27,172 bases of DNA from an uncultured Mobiluncus sp. (GCF_943914685.1 NZ_CALUCZ010000024.1:1-27172); one strand, 5' to 3'. Shown: positions 1-7,835, counted from the first letter of the stretch. Notes: generated from the sequence alone by a model not told the origin. A program made the numbers and translations.

Positions 1-2
1 GT

Positions 3-1025
3 TCACAAGTGAGGTGGGGCGGCAGTGGTGGACCTCACGATGAGTTCGGTGGGAATCGTCCGGTGCAGGTCGGTGGTTTCCCCGGCCAGCTGGCGGACGA
101 TGAGATTGACCATTTCCACTCCGGCCGCATAAAAATCCTGACGCACCGTGGTGAGGGGCGGGAAAGAAAACTCGGACATTTCGATACCGTCAAAACCGAT
201 AACGGAAACATCTTGCGGAACTCGCACCCCGTTCTCGTGCAAGGCTCGCACCAGCCCCAAAGCGATTTCATCGTCCGCGCAGAAAACCGCGGTCACATCA
301 GGATTCTGTGCGAGTCGTTTCCCGGCCGCATATCCCGCCTGGGCCGACCAATCTCCGGGAATGACGGGCGGCACCTTTCGCCCGGCCGCCCGCAGGCACT
401 GTTCCCAAGTTTCCTGGCGAACTTGGGCGGAACGGGAACGTTTCGGGCCGCTGATGTGAAAAACCGTTCGGTGGCCCAGCTCCAGCAGGTGTTTCATGGC
501 GGCTTTGACCCCGCCCACCTGGTCGGCAGAGGCCGAGGGGTAAATGTCCACCAAGTTGGAATCCGAGGAAGCCACCGGCAAATGGGGAGGAATCGCCAGT
601 TGCTCCGCGCTGGCGTCCCCGCATTGCACAATGACCAGTCCATCAATATCCTCTTGGGACAGCAGTGACATAGCGCGGTGGGCCTGGGAGGTGTGCGGAT
701 ATTCCACCTGCACCAAACTGACGGAAAAACCAAGTTCAGCAGCCCGGTCGATGACTCCGTTGGAGGTGTGTGCCTCTCCAGTGCGCCGAATTTCTTGGGT
801 TAGCAGCCCAATGACGTCATAGGTGCCGGTGCGCAAGGCGCGGGCGGCCCGGTTGGGGGTGTAGTTGAGTTCGGCGATGGCGCTCAACACGCGCTGGCGG
901 GTTTCGTCAGAAACATTTTGGTGTCCGCGCACGACCCGAGAAACTGTCTGGGCCGACACTTCCGCCCGTAGCGCCACGTCATGTATAGAACTGGCGCCGC
1001 TTGCTTTGCGGGGAGCTCGGGCCAT
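3..1025 (-). CDS. LacI-family transcriptional repressor of the adjacent beta-galactoside operon
   Basis: A 340-residue protein, the usual LacI length. The N-terminus (about residues 13-34) is a LacI helix-turn-helix with the sequence SAQTVSRVVRG. A hinge region (YTPNRAARALRTG, about 55-67) and a periplasmic-binding-protein-like effector domain follow; the C-terminal part contains the typical FCADDEIALG and VSVIGFDG segments. It is divergent from the beta-galactosidase gene, and paired operator-like palindromes lie between them, so I infer that it represses the lac operon and perhaps itself, released by a galactoside or derived sugar. The ATG at 1025 leaves no Shine-Dalgarno sequence upstream; instead a TACGCT hexamer lies 6 nt before the start, suggesting a leaderless transcript. 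The stop codon lies at the very edge of the window, so the gene is complete. The exact effector cannot be told from sequence. Confidence 0.93.
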   Translation of the reverse strand: MARAPRKASGASSIHDVALRAEVSAQTVSRVVRGHQNVSDETRQRVLSAIAELNYTPNRAARALRTGTYDVIGLLTQEIRRTGEAHTSNGVIDRAAELGFSVSLVQVEYPHTSQAHRAMSLLSQEDIDGLVIVQCGDASAEQLAIPPHLPVASSDSNLVDIYPSASADQVGGVKAAMKHLLELGHRTVFHISGPKRSRSAQVRQETWEQCLRAAGRKVPPVIPGDWSAQAGYAAGKRLAQNPDVTAVFCADDEIALGLVRALHENGVRVPQDVSVIGFDGIEMSEFSFPPLTTVRQDFYAAGVEMVNLIVRQLAGETTDLHRTIPTELIVRSTTAAPPHL

Positions 1026-1059
1026 GGGTGAAGCGTATCAAGCCCAGGTGAAGTTTCAT

Positions 1060-1089
1060 TTGCGACTTGCCCAGTGAAAACTGTGTTAT
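1060..1089 (+). promoter_or_regulatory. Possible lacZ promoter overlapping the operators
   Basis: A TTGCGA hexamer at 1060-1065 and TGTTAT at 1084-1089 are separated by 18 bp. Each matches four of six consensus positions. The -10 hexamer would lie inside the first operator, which suits repression. Both matches are weak, so this is a suggestion only. Confidence 0.3.
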
Positions 1090-1119
1090 CGTTACCAGTA
1101 TCGGTGAGAACGATAACAC
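1083..1119. promoter_or_regulatory. Paired LacI-type operators in the divergent lacI-lacZ intergenic region
   Basis: A perfect 11-bp inverted repeat (1083-1093 and 1109-1119) has a 15-bp spacer. Each arm lies in its own 14-bp imperfect palindrome centred on CG: TGTTATCGTTACCA at 1084-1097 and TGAGAACGATAACA at 1105-1118. CG-centred palindromes are typical of LacI-family operators. The two CG centres (1090/1091 and 1111/1112) are 21 bp apart, two helical turns, so two repressor dimers would sit on the same face. A near-repeat of 13 bp (1094-1106 and 1118-1130, one mismatch) is interleaved with them. The inference that the adjacent LacI protein binds here rests on position and symmetry only. 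Confidence 0.7.
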
Positions 1120-1167
1120 CAGTGTCGGTGTATTCGATTCCCGCGGCATTGCCCCAAGGAGACTTCC

Positions 1168-4100
1168 ATGCAGTTACCAAATCATCACCAGAACCTTAAC
1201 GTTTTGCACGAAAATACTTTGGCGCCACGGGCCTACTACATTCCGGTTTCCCCTAAGGTCGCGCACGCCTCGGAACATATCCCGAATTTCAACCTGGACC
1301 GTGAACATTCGGACCGTTTCCAGCTGCTCAACGGTGCTTGGGAGTTCGGATTCTATCCCTGCGTAGAGGACGTGCCGGAGGATTTTTTCGCTCCCGGAGC
1401 CGCGGCGCTTCCTGACACGATTCCCACCCCCGGCGCGTGGCAGTACCACGGTTACGATTCCCACCAGTACACGAACATCAACTACCCGTTCCCTCTGGAC
1501 CCCCCTTATGTGCCCCACGACAACCCCACGGGTGCCTACCGTCACGAGTTTCACTACCAGCCAGATTCGCAAGCTCCCGGTGCCACCCTCGTTTTTGAGG
1601 GCGTTGACTCGTGTTTCTACCTGTGGCTGAACGGGCGTTACGTGGGGTATTCACAAGTCGCCCACGCGACTTCCGCGTTCGAGGTCACCGAGTTTCTGCG
1701 GGAGGGGACGAATACGCTGGCGGTACTGGTCTGCAAGTGGTCGGACGGCAGCTACCTGGAAGACCAGGACAAGTTCCGCTGTTCGGGCCTGATCCGTGAT
1801 GTCTACCTGCTGAAACGCCCCGCAGCGCACCTCAACGATTACTTCCTCACCACCGAAATACAGCCCGACGGTGCCGGCGTAAAACTGCGCGCGAATTTCA
1901 GCGGGGAACCCTGCCCAGTCGCGGTCACGCTCACCGACGGCCCCAACATTCTGGGGCAAACCGAGCTACACCCCTTGTGTGACGGGGACGAAACCTACAC
2001 CCATGCCACCGAGTTCCATCTCGAACACCCGAAACTGTGGAATCCCGGCGCACCCCACCTCTATACCCTGGTGATGGAGTCTGCACACGAAGTCATCACG
2101 GAACGGGTCGGTATCCGTACCGTGACCATTACGGACGCCGTGCTGAAAGTAAACGGCAACCCCATCAAGATCAAGGGCGTAAACCGTCACGAAAGTGAGG
2201 CGCAGAGCGGACCGGTCGTCTCGCTATCCCAGATGAAACGGGATTTAGAACTGATGCGCCAGCACAATATCAACGCGGTGCGCACCGCCCACTACCCGAA
2301 CTGCCCGCAGTTCTATCATCTGTGCGATGAGCTGGGATTTTACGTGATGAGCGAAGCGGATAATGAAAGCCACGGCACCCGAAACCGTGTCCTCGCCGAC
2401 GAAACGGAAGACAACGTGGTGGAGCTGTGGAACAAACCTATCGCGGACAACCCGGAGTGGATTCCCGCCACCCTGGATCGGGTCCAGCGCTGCGTTCATA
2501 GTGAAAAGAATCGTCCTTGCGTGTTTTCTTGGTCGGCGGGCAACGAATGTGCTTACGGGGTGACTATTGAAACCGCGCTGCAGTGGATGAAAGGCTTTGA
2601 CCCCACCCGGGTGACGCACTACGAAAGCGCCTACTATCGGTCCCACGACCGCTCTTATGATTACCGCAATATCGACCTGTACGCCCGTATGTACCCCCCG
2701 CTTTCCGACATCACCGACTATCTGGAGAACCTCGGCGACAAGCCGTTCCTGCTGGTGGAGTACTGCCACTCGATGGGCAACGGTCCGGGAGATTTGGAGG
2801 ATTTCTGGGCTCTGGTGGAGGCGGACGCGCGCATGTGCGGCGGGTTCATCTGGGAATGGTGTGACCACGCGGTGCCGGACACCGACGGCCGTCTGCTTTA
2901 CGGCGGAGACTCGGGGGAATACCCCCACGACGGGAACTTTTGCGTCGACGGACTGGTCAGCCCCGACCGTACCCCGCATATTGGGCTGTTGGAGGCCAAG
3001 AATGTGTACCGTCCTTTGCGCTTTACCTATGACCAAAAGGCCGGGCTACTGCGGGCGACCAATACGGCTGACCACCTCAATGCCGCCGATTTCGCCACCC
3101 TGAAATGGGTGAGGGTGCGAGACGGTGAGGAGGACAGCGGCACTATCGAGCTGCCCCCGATTGCGCCTCACCAGAGTGTAGAGATTCCGTTTTCCGTGGA
3201 CGTTCCTGCACAAGGGCGGTGCTTCCTGAGGGTGGAAACGTACCTGTCCCGTCCGTTCGCCTGCCTGGAGGCGGGACATTTGTTGGGGTTCGACGAGTTT
3301 GCTCTGGACAACGCCGACCCGCGCTGTCTGCCCGCCCGGCAGCTCAGTCAGGAACTCCAGACTATTTTGGCACCTGACGCTCCCCGCATCGAAACCAGCC
3401 CCAAGGAAATCACGATTGAGCTGGGCGCGTACACTTACGTGTTTTCCCGGTTCACCGGAATGCTCACCGATTGGCGTGGCGGTGCGGGGTCGCTCCTGAC
3501 CCGACCGATGGAACTCAACATTTGGCGCGCCCCGACCGACAACGATATGTATATCCGGCCGCGGTGGGAGCGGGCGCACTACGACCGTTGCACTCCTTAT
3601 GCCTATTCGGTCGAGGTGGTGTCCGGCGCGAGCGTGGTGGTGAAATCGCAGGTAGCGCTGGTGGCGCCGTCGATTCAGCCCATTTTGAAAGCGGACCTGG
3701 AGTGGACATTAGGCGCCGATGGGGCCTTGCGAATGAACGCCAGCGTCACCCGTGATACGCAGTTCCCGGAACTACCGCGCTTGGGCTGGCGGCTCTTCTT
3801 GGACCAAAACTTTACCCACGCCGACTGGTCAGGGCTGGGACCGCACGAAAACTACCTCGACAAGCGCCGTTCTGCCTGGCACGGGCGTTTCCACAGCCCT
3901 GTTCGCGACCTGTTCCAACCCTACCTGCGGCCACAAGAAAACGGGTCGCGCTCCGCTTGTGACTACCTCAAGTTGAGCGGCGAAAACGCCAGTTTAGAGG
4001 TGGTGAGCCCGGCGGAGTTCAGTTTCAACGCGTCGCACTTTACCCAAGAAGAACTGGGGGCGAAAGCCCACGATTATGAACTGGTTGAAACCCCGGAAAC

Positions 4101-4230
4101 CGTACTGTGCCTGGATCATCGCATGGCGGGAATCGGTTCCCAAAGCTGCGGACCGAAGTTGCAGGAATGCTACCAAGTCGCCGCATCGCACTACGAATTT
4201 TCTTTCACTCTCAAGTTTTCCAGCAACTAA
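1168..4230 (+). CDS. lacZ: Beta-galactosidase, glycoside hydrolase family 2 (LacZ type)
   Basis: A 1020-residue protein, almost the length of E. coli LacZ (1023). It hydrolyses terminal beta-D-galactosides such as lactose, probably in the cytoplasm because no signal peptide is seen. The order is that of LacZ: an N-terminal jelly-roll sugar-binding domain, immunoglobulin-like domains, a TIM barrel from about residue 330, and the C-terminal beta-galactosidase small-chain domain. The GH2 segment VNRHESEAQSG is present. The acid/base glutamate is Glu460 in SAGNECAYG and the nucleophile is Glu531 in LLVEYCHSMGN, by family homology. AAGGAG at 1156-1161, 6 nt upstream, supports this ATG. The gene is followed after 12 nt by a sugar symporter, so the two form an operon controlled from the operator region upstream. 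Other beta-galactosides than lactose are possible substrates. Confidence 0.95.
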   Translation: MQLPNHHQNLNVLHENTLAPRAYYIPVSPKVAHASEHIPNFNLDREHSDRFQLLNGAWEFGFYPCVEDVPEDFFAPGAAALPDTIPTPGAWQYHGYDSHQYTNINYPFPLDPPYVPHDNPTGAYRHEFHYQPDSQAPGATLVFEGVDSCFYLWLNGRYVGYSQVAHATSAFEVTEFLREGTNTLAVLVCKWSDGSYLEDQDKFRCSGLIRDVYLLKRPAAHLNDYFLTTEIQPDGAGVKLRANFSGEPCPVAVTLTDGPNILGQTELHPLCDGDETYTHATEFHLEHPKLWNPGAPHLYTLVMESAHEVITERVGIRTVTITDAVLKVNGNPIKIKGVNRHESEAQSGPVVSLSQMKRDLELMRQHNINAVRTAHYPNCPQFYHLCDELGFYVMSEADNESHGTRNRVLADETEDNVVELWNKPIADNPEWIPATLDRVQRCVHSEKNRPCVFSWSAGNECAYGVTIETALQWMKGFDPTRVTHYESAYYRSHDRSYDYRNIDLYARMYPPLSDITDYLENLGDKPFLLVEYCHSMGNGPGDLEDFWALVEADARMCGGFIWEWCDHAVPDTDGRLLYGGDSGEYPHDGNFCVDGLVSPDRTPHIGLLEAKNVYRPLRFTYDQKAGLLRATNTADHLNAADFATLKWVRVRDGEEDSGTIELPPIAPHQSVEIPFSVDVPAQGRCFLRVETYLSRPFACLEAGHLLGFDEFALDNADPRCLPARQLSQELQTILAPDAPRIETSPKEITIELGAYTYVFSRFTGMLTDWRGGAGSLLTRPMELNIWRAPTDNDMYIRPRWERAHYDRCTPYAYSVEVVSGASVVVKSQVALVAPSIQPILKADLEWTLGADGALRMNASVTRDTQFPELPRLGWRLFLDQNFTHADWSGLGPHENYLDKRRSAWHGRFHSPVRDLFQPYLRPQENGSRSACDYLKLSGENASLEVVSPAEFSFNASHFTQEELGAKAHDYELVETPETVLCLDHRMAGIGSQSCGPKLQECYQVAASHYEFSFTLKFSSN

Positions 4231-4242
4231 GAAAGGTGCCTC

Positions 4243-5766
4243 ATGGAAGAAAAGAAATATCTCAAGTGGTACAACAAGGTAGGGTATGGCTCTGGCGATA
4301 TTGCCGGAAACGTGGTCTACGCTTTCCTTTCAGCGTTCGTGATGATTTATCTGACGGACACGTTAGGGCTCAGCGCCGGCATCATCGGAACTTTGATTAT
4401 GGTGTCGAAGTTCTTTGACGGTTTTTCGGACATTATCTTTGGGCGTCTCATGGACCGAACCCACACCAAGATGGGCAAAGCGCGCCCGTGGATGTTCTGG
4501 GCGTTCTTTGGCTGTGCGGCCATGGTTATTGCGATTTACGCGATTCCCACTTCTCTGGGCAAGACCGCGCAATATGCCTGGTTTTTCATTGCCTACACCC
4601 TGCTGAACGCGGTTTTCTATACCGCGAACAACATTGCTTACGCCGCGTTGACGGCTCTGATTACCAAGAACCGCTCTGAGCGTGTCCAGATGGGCTCCAT
4701 TCGTTTCATGTTCGCTTTCGGAACCAGCTTGACCATTCAAACCATCACGGTGGGAGCGGTTCAGATGATGGGCGGAGGCGCTGACGCTTGGCGGAACGTA
4801 GCGATTATCTATGCCATCGTCGGCATTCTGTCTAACAGTTTGGCGGTCTTTTCGGTGCGGGAGCTGTCTCCCACCGAGTTGGCGGAAGGCGATGCGGAGG
4901 CTGCGAAAGATGACGACGATGTCACTTTCTTGGAGGCTCTGAAGCTGTTGGGCAACCGCTACTACGTCATCATCGTGGTGTGCTTTATCTTGATGCAGTT
5001 CTTTACCGCGACGTTGAATATGGGCATCTACTTCATGACCTACATTTTGGGTAACGCCAACCTCCTGGGGGTCTTCGCCTGGGCCATCAACATTCCCTTG
5101 ATTATCGGGCTGTTGTTGACTCCGCTGGTGGTAGCCAAGATTGGGCGGATGCAGCCCGTGACCATCGTGGGATACGTGGTGGCGGTGCTGGGACGTCTAG
5201 GGGTTATCATCGGTGCCTCGATGGGGTCGATTCCCCTGATGCTGTTCTTCTCCGGTCTGGCGTCCCTGGGTATGAGCCCCCTGCAGGGGACGTTGAACGC
5301 CTTGATTGCAGAGATTAGTGAAAATACGTTCTTGCGCACCAAGAAACGTATCGACGGCATGATGTTCTCCTGTTCCTCACTAGGGGTCAAGATTGGTTCC
5401 GGCGTCGGCACGGCAGTTGCGGGCTGGCTGCTGGAGCTGGGCGGATACGACGGCACCGCGAAAGTCCAGAGCGCTTCGGCTCTCCAGATGATTCAATTCA
5501 TGTACCTGTGGGTGCCGATGATTGCTAACCTGCTGATTTTGGGGTTGCTGTTCTTCTTGAACGTGGAAAAGAAGAACGAGAAACTTCGCGAAAACCTCGA
5601 GACTGGCGAGCTCCCCGTAGTTTCAGCGTTGCTGGAGCACCCCAATCCGGAAGAACCACTCTCTGAAAAGATTGTGCAAGGCCACACTCTGGGTTCAGGC
5701 GCCGAGGAATCGAAGGGTATGTTCCCGCACGAACCTACCGACGAAAAACCTGATTCTGAGGAGTGA
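4243..5766 (+). CDS. GPH-family (glycoside-pentoside-hexuronide) sugar:cation symporter
   Basis: A 507-residue integral membrane protein of the MFS-related GPH family (MelB/LacS-like), predicted with about 12 membrane segments. The N-terminal region GYGSGDIAGNVVYAF and the first cytoplasmic loop GRLMDRTHTKMGKARPW are family signatures; that loop and its aspartates are part of cation and sugar coupling in MelB. The protein ends in a hydrophilic, Glu- and Pro-rich cytoplasmic tail of about 65 residues; it does not look like the PTS IIA domain of streptococcal LacS. GAAAGG at 4231-4236 is a Shine-Dalgarno site 6 nt from the ATG. Co-transcription with the beta-galactosidase, 12 nt upstream, argues for uptake of lactose or another beta-galactoside. 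Specificity (lactose, melibiose or other) is inferred from context only. Confidence 0.9.
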   Translation: MEEKKYLKWYNKVGYGSGDIAGNVVYAFLSAFVMIYLTDTLGLSAGIIGTLIMVSKFFDGFSDIIFGRLMDRTHTKMGKARPWMFWAFFGCAAMVIAIYAIPTSLGKTAQYAWFFIAYTLLNAVFYTANNIAYAALTALITKNRSERVQMGSIRFMFAFGTSLTIQTITVGAVQMMGGGADAWRNVAIIYAIVGILSNSLAVFSVRELSPTELAEGDAEAAKDDDDVTFLEALKLLGNRYYVIIVVCFILMQFFTATLNMGIYFMTYILGNANLLGVFAWAINIPLIIGLLLTPLVVAKIGRMQPVTIVGYVVAVLGRLGVIIGASMGSIPLMLFFSGLASLGMSPLQGTLNALIAEISENTFLRTKKRIDGMMFSCSSLGVKIGSGVGTAVAGWLLELGGYDGTAKVQSASALQMIQFMYLWVPMIANLLILGLLFFLNVEKKNEKLRENLETGELPVVSALLEHPNPEEPLSEKIVQGHTLGSGAEESKGMFPHEPTDEKPDSEE

Positions 5767-5781
5767 ACGCGGGGGCGGCGG

Positions 5782-5807
5782 CGGGTCTAATCGTGCGGTT
5801 AGACCCG
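5782..5807. terminator. Hairpin between convergent transporter and menG genes, possible bidirectional terminator
   Basis: A 9-bp perfect stem, CGGGTCTAA at 5782-5790 and TTAGACCCG at 5799-5807, encloses an 8-nt loop. It sits 15 nt after the transporter stop and 40 nt after the menG stop on the other strand, the usual place for a shared terminator. Neither strand has a clean U-tract, so termination may be inefficient or of another type. Confidence 0.5.
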
Positions 5808-5847
5808 TTGTTGCCCTCCTGGTTTAATCTGCGCTCCGAGCCGGTGG

Positions 5848-6540
5848 CTACTTCAGTTTGTAGCCCCGGTGCAGGGCGACGATACCGCCGGTGAGATTCT
5901 TGAGCTGCAGGCGCTCGAAACCCGCCGCGCGCAGGTGGGCGGCGAACTCGTACTGAGAGGGCCAAGCCAAGATAGATTCCGCCAGGTAGTCATACGCCAC
6001 CGCGTCGGTGGAAAATAGCCGGGCAATCGGCGGCATAATCCGGTGCAAAAAGAACCGATAAACGGCTCTAAACGGGGCAAAAGTTGGGCGGGAAAACTCG
6101 CACACCACCACGTGCCCGCCGGGGCGCACTACCCGGTAAAACTCCCGCAAAGCCCGGTCCGGATCCGACACGTTGCGCAGCCCAAAACTGATGGTGACGC
6201 AGTCAAAAGTGTTGTCGGGAAAGTCCAGGTTCATCGCGTCGCCCTGCTGAAAGTCAATCTCCGGGTGACGCCGGCGCCCCTCGGCAATCATGCCTTCGGA
6301 AAAATCGACCGCCACGACTGTGGCCCCGGCGCGCACGAACTCAATCGAGCTGGCGCCGGTTCCGGCGGCCACATCCAGAACCTTCAAAAACGGCCGCGTC
6401 ACCACCGCGCGCTTCACGTGGGTGCGCCACACTTTTTCCTGCCCCAGGGAGGCGAGGAAATTCATCAGGTCGTAACGACGGGCCACGGCATTGAACATGG
6501 ATTGGACGTCGTGAGGATTCTTGTCTAGGTTCGCGCGCAT
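5848..6540 (-). CDS. menG: Demethylmenaquinone methyltransferase (MenG/UbiE)
   Basis: A class I SAM-dependent methyltransferase of 230 residues, the UbiE/MenG family length. It transfers a methyl group to demethylmenaquinone, the last step of menaquinone synthesis. SAM-binding motif I is VLDVAAGTG (54-62), followed by VDFSEGMI (78-85), GDAMNLDF (100-107) and the UbiE signature SFGLRNV (118-124). MFNAVARRYDLMN near the N-terminus is also typical. Ubiquinone synthesis is unlikely in this lineage, and menF and nuo lie nearby, so MenG is preferred over UbiE. The start is the ATG at 6540; TAGGAT lies 7 nt upstream, which can be read as an AGGA ribosome-binding site or as the -10 of a leaderless promoter. 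It is transcribed away from the PEBP gene and converges on the sugar transporter. Confidence 0.93.
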   Translation of the reverse strand: MRANLDKNPHDVQSMFNAVARRYDLMNFLASLGQEKVWRTHVKRAVVTRPFLKVLDVAAGTGASSIEFVRAGATVVAVDFSEGMIAEGRRRHPEIDFQQGDAMNLDFPDNTFDCVTISFGLRNVSDPDRALREFYRVVRPGGHVVVCEFSRPTFAPFRAVYRFFLHRIMPPIARLFSTDAVAYDYLAESILAWPSQYEFAAHLRAAGFERLQLKNLTGGIVALHRGYKLK

Positions 6541-6750
6541 GGGTTCTATCCTACAGCCAGGTCCGCCGCGGGGTTTTACCCCATGCCCTGCACGAACGAC
6601 CGATTTCGTTTCGCTTTGGAGCCCCTTTATTCAGCTAGAATCGGGTCTACCAGCGGTTTTGCACAAGCACGGTGGTGCAATGACGTGGATTTTGGTCTGA
6701 AATCTGTCGTTCGCGCATATGCCCTCTGTCGAGGTAGCGGTTTTAGTGGT

Positions 6751-6881
6751 GGGCGCTTCGTCGCGGGGGCGCTCGCGAGAGGCGGAAGGGGGAGTACCCC
6801 CTCGCGTTTTGCGCGACTATTGTCGCAAAACGCTCACCCCCCAGCCTCTCGCTGAGTCGCCCCCCTGCTCCGGTCGCGCCC
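6751..6881. repeat. 131-bp imperfect inverted repeat, MITE-like or structured element
   Basis: Nested arms pair across the element: 6751-6756 with 6876-6881, 6765-6771 with 6858-6864, 6775-6783 (GCGAGAGGC) with 6844-6852, 6788-6792 with 6837-6841, and GCGTTTTGCG at 6804-6813 with its complement at 6824-6833. A small alternative hairpin (GGGGG-AGTA-CCCCC, 6788-6801) lies in the left arm. The overall shape is that of a degenerate palindromic intergenic repeat or a miniature transposon remnant. I see no transposase gene and no clear target-site duplication. Confidence 0.6.
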
Positions 6882-6941
6882 GATGTCCCGGCTTGCGTGC
6901 GGTGATGAGGGGGAGAAATGGCGTCAAACTAAGTGACAATC

Positions 6942-6957
6942 GCGCAGAGTTCTGCGC
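6942..6957. repeat. Short perfect palindrome, 7-bp arms
   Basis: GCGCAGA at 6942-6948 pairs with TCTGCGC at 6951-6957 around a 2-nt centre. A loop of 2 nt is too tight for a stable RNA hairpin, so a protein-binding dyad is as likely. It lies between the two larger inverted repeats. Confidence 0.4.
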
Positions 6958-6972
6958 CGTATCTGCCGTACA

Positions 6973-7025
6973 AACGCGCTTTGAGCGATTTTGCTACATG
7001 TCACAAAATCGCTCAAAGTGGCGTT
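6973..7025. repeat. Long near-perfect hairpin, 15-bp core stem
   Basis: CTTTGAGCGATTTTG at 6979-6993 pairs perfectly with 7004-7018 across a 10-nt loop that itself contains ACATGT. Beyond a small internal loop, 6973-6977 (AACGC) pairs with 7021-7025 (GCGTT), giving about 20 bp in total. No U-tract follows on either strand, so it is not a standard intrinsic terminator. It could be a repeat element, a structured RNA or a protein site. Confidence 0.6.
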
Positions 7026-7077
7026 CCGCGGTTGTAATACCTGGATTTAGAGGGAGCGGGTCTCGGTAACGCCAAGC

Positions 7078-7092
7078 TACACTTAAGGTGTA
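7078..7092. promoter_or_regulatory. Dyad-symmetric site upstream of the PEBP gene, possible operator
   Basis: TACAC at 7078-7082 and GTGTA at 7088-7092 flank a TTAAG centre. The 15-bp near-palindrome sits 95 bp before the start codon, where an operator or promoter element would be expected. No regulator is identified. Confidence 0.3.
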
Positions 7093-7102
7093 TCCGCCCC
7101 CG

Positions 7103-7148
7103 GCGGTCGGCACAGACTGTCGTGTCGGCTGGCGAGAGTACCGACCGC
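7103..7148 (+). other. Possible structured 5' leader of the PEBP gene
   Basis: GCGGTCGG at 7103-7110 pairs with CCGACCGC at 7141-7148 over a 30-nt loop, ending 38 nt before the start codon. It matches no riboswitch family I recognise. Confidence 0.3.
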
Positions 7149-7186
7149 ACGCCGAAACCCGAATACCCTAACAGTTAGGAAATGCC

Positions 7187-7735
7187 ATGAACTTAGATTC
7201 TCGTCCTCTCGCCCCACACCCTTATGCTGAGGCGCTTCCGCAGCTACCGTCCTTTACCCTCACCAGTGAAAACTTGCAGGAGGGAGTGGCCATGCCCCGC
7301 GACTTTTCCGGGGAGGGCGCAAACCTTTCGCCCCAACTGTCCTGGTCCGGGGCTCCGGCGCAGACTGCCTCTTATGTCCTGAGTTGTTTCGATCCCGATG
7401 CCCCCACGCCGTCCGGCTACTGGCATTGGACGGTGGTGGATATTCCCCCGTCAGTGACTTCGCTGCCGCTGGGGGCAGGAGTGGACGACGCGACCATTCA
7501 GGCCGTGACCGAGGGGCGAGCTTTTCATATCCGTAACGATACCGGGGTTTTTGCTTACGACGGCCCGTTTCCGCCGGCGGGGGACCGGGAACACCGATAT
7601 GTTTTCGCAGTTCATGCCCTGAAAATCCCCACCCTTGAGCTGGCTCCGGACACCGCGACGAACGCCACGGTACACTTCATGAGCCTGTTCAACGGTTTGG
7701 CGCGCGCGACCCTGACCGCCACCTATCGCCGCTAG
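7187..7735 (+). CDS. YbhB/YbcL-family (PEBP, Raf kinase inhibitor-like) protein
   Basis: A 182-residue protein of the bacterial phosphatidylethanolamine-binding protein family. The anion-pocket motif DPDAP is at 69-73, followed by WHWTVVDIP (79-87), and the second pocket motif GPFPPAGD at 126-133 with HRY at 136-138. The length fits the family. These proteins form a compact beta fold with a small anion-binding site; their bacterial role is largely unknown, so no pathway is assigned. No signal peptide is seen, so it is likely cytoplasmic. AGGA at 7177-7180 lies 6 nt before the ATG. It stands alone on the plus strand between menG and menF, both on the minus strand, with its own long structured upstream region, so it is probably a single-gene unit not directly tied to menaquinone synthesis. 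Confidence 0.88.
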   Translation: MNLDSRPLAPHPYAEALPQLPSFTLTSENLQEGVAMPRDFSGEGANLSPQLSWSGAPAQTASYVLSCFDPDAPTPSGYWHWTVVDIPPSVTSLPLGAGVDDATIQAVTEGRAFHIRNDTGVFAYDGPFPPAGDREHRYVFAVHALKIPTLELAPDTATNATVHFMSLFNGLARATLTATYRR

Positions 7736-7800
7736 TGGATTAGCAGCGCGGCGGCGCTAGGGCAGACGGCGGCGGACCTAACCCGCCCATTGGCGAGGTC

Positions 7801-7823
7801 GCGGGATTGGGCAATCCTCCCGC
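7801..7823. terminator. Weak hairpin between convergent PEBP and menF genes
   Basis: GCGGGATTG at 7801-7809 pairs with 7812-7823 with a 3-nt bulge and a GG turn. It lies in the 100-bp gap between two convergent genes, but no U-tract follows, so terminator function is uncertain. Confidence 0.25.
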
Positions 7824-7835
7824 GCGCCCCGCGGG

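Larger units (their letters stand above)
6541..7186. other. 646-bp non-coding region with several large inverted repeats
   Basis: No convincing gene is seen between menG and the PEBP gene. Open frames here lack family resemblance and run through palindromes. The region holds a 131-bp imperfect inverted repeat (6751-6881), a short 7-bp palindrome (6942-6957), a hairpin with a 15-bp perfect core (6973-7025), a CTTAAG-centred dyad (7078-7092) and an 8-bp stem in the leader of the downstream gene (7103-7148). No tRNA or recognised riboswitch was found. Confidence 0.7.

Noticed and set aside
6719..7069. Plus-strand open frame of 116 codons in the menG-PEBP gap
   Set aside because: It runs through the two large inverted repeats, has no ribosome site, resembles no family and has Arg/Ser/Pro-rich composition typical of a chance frame in GC-rich DNA.
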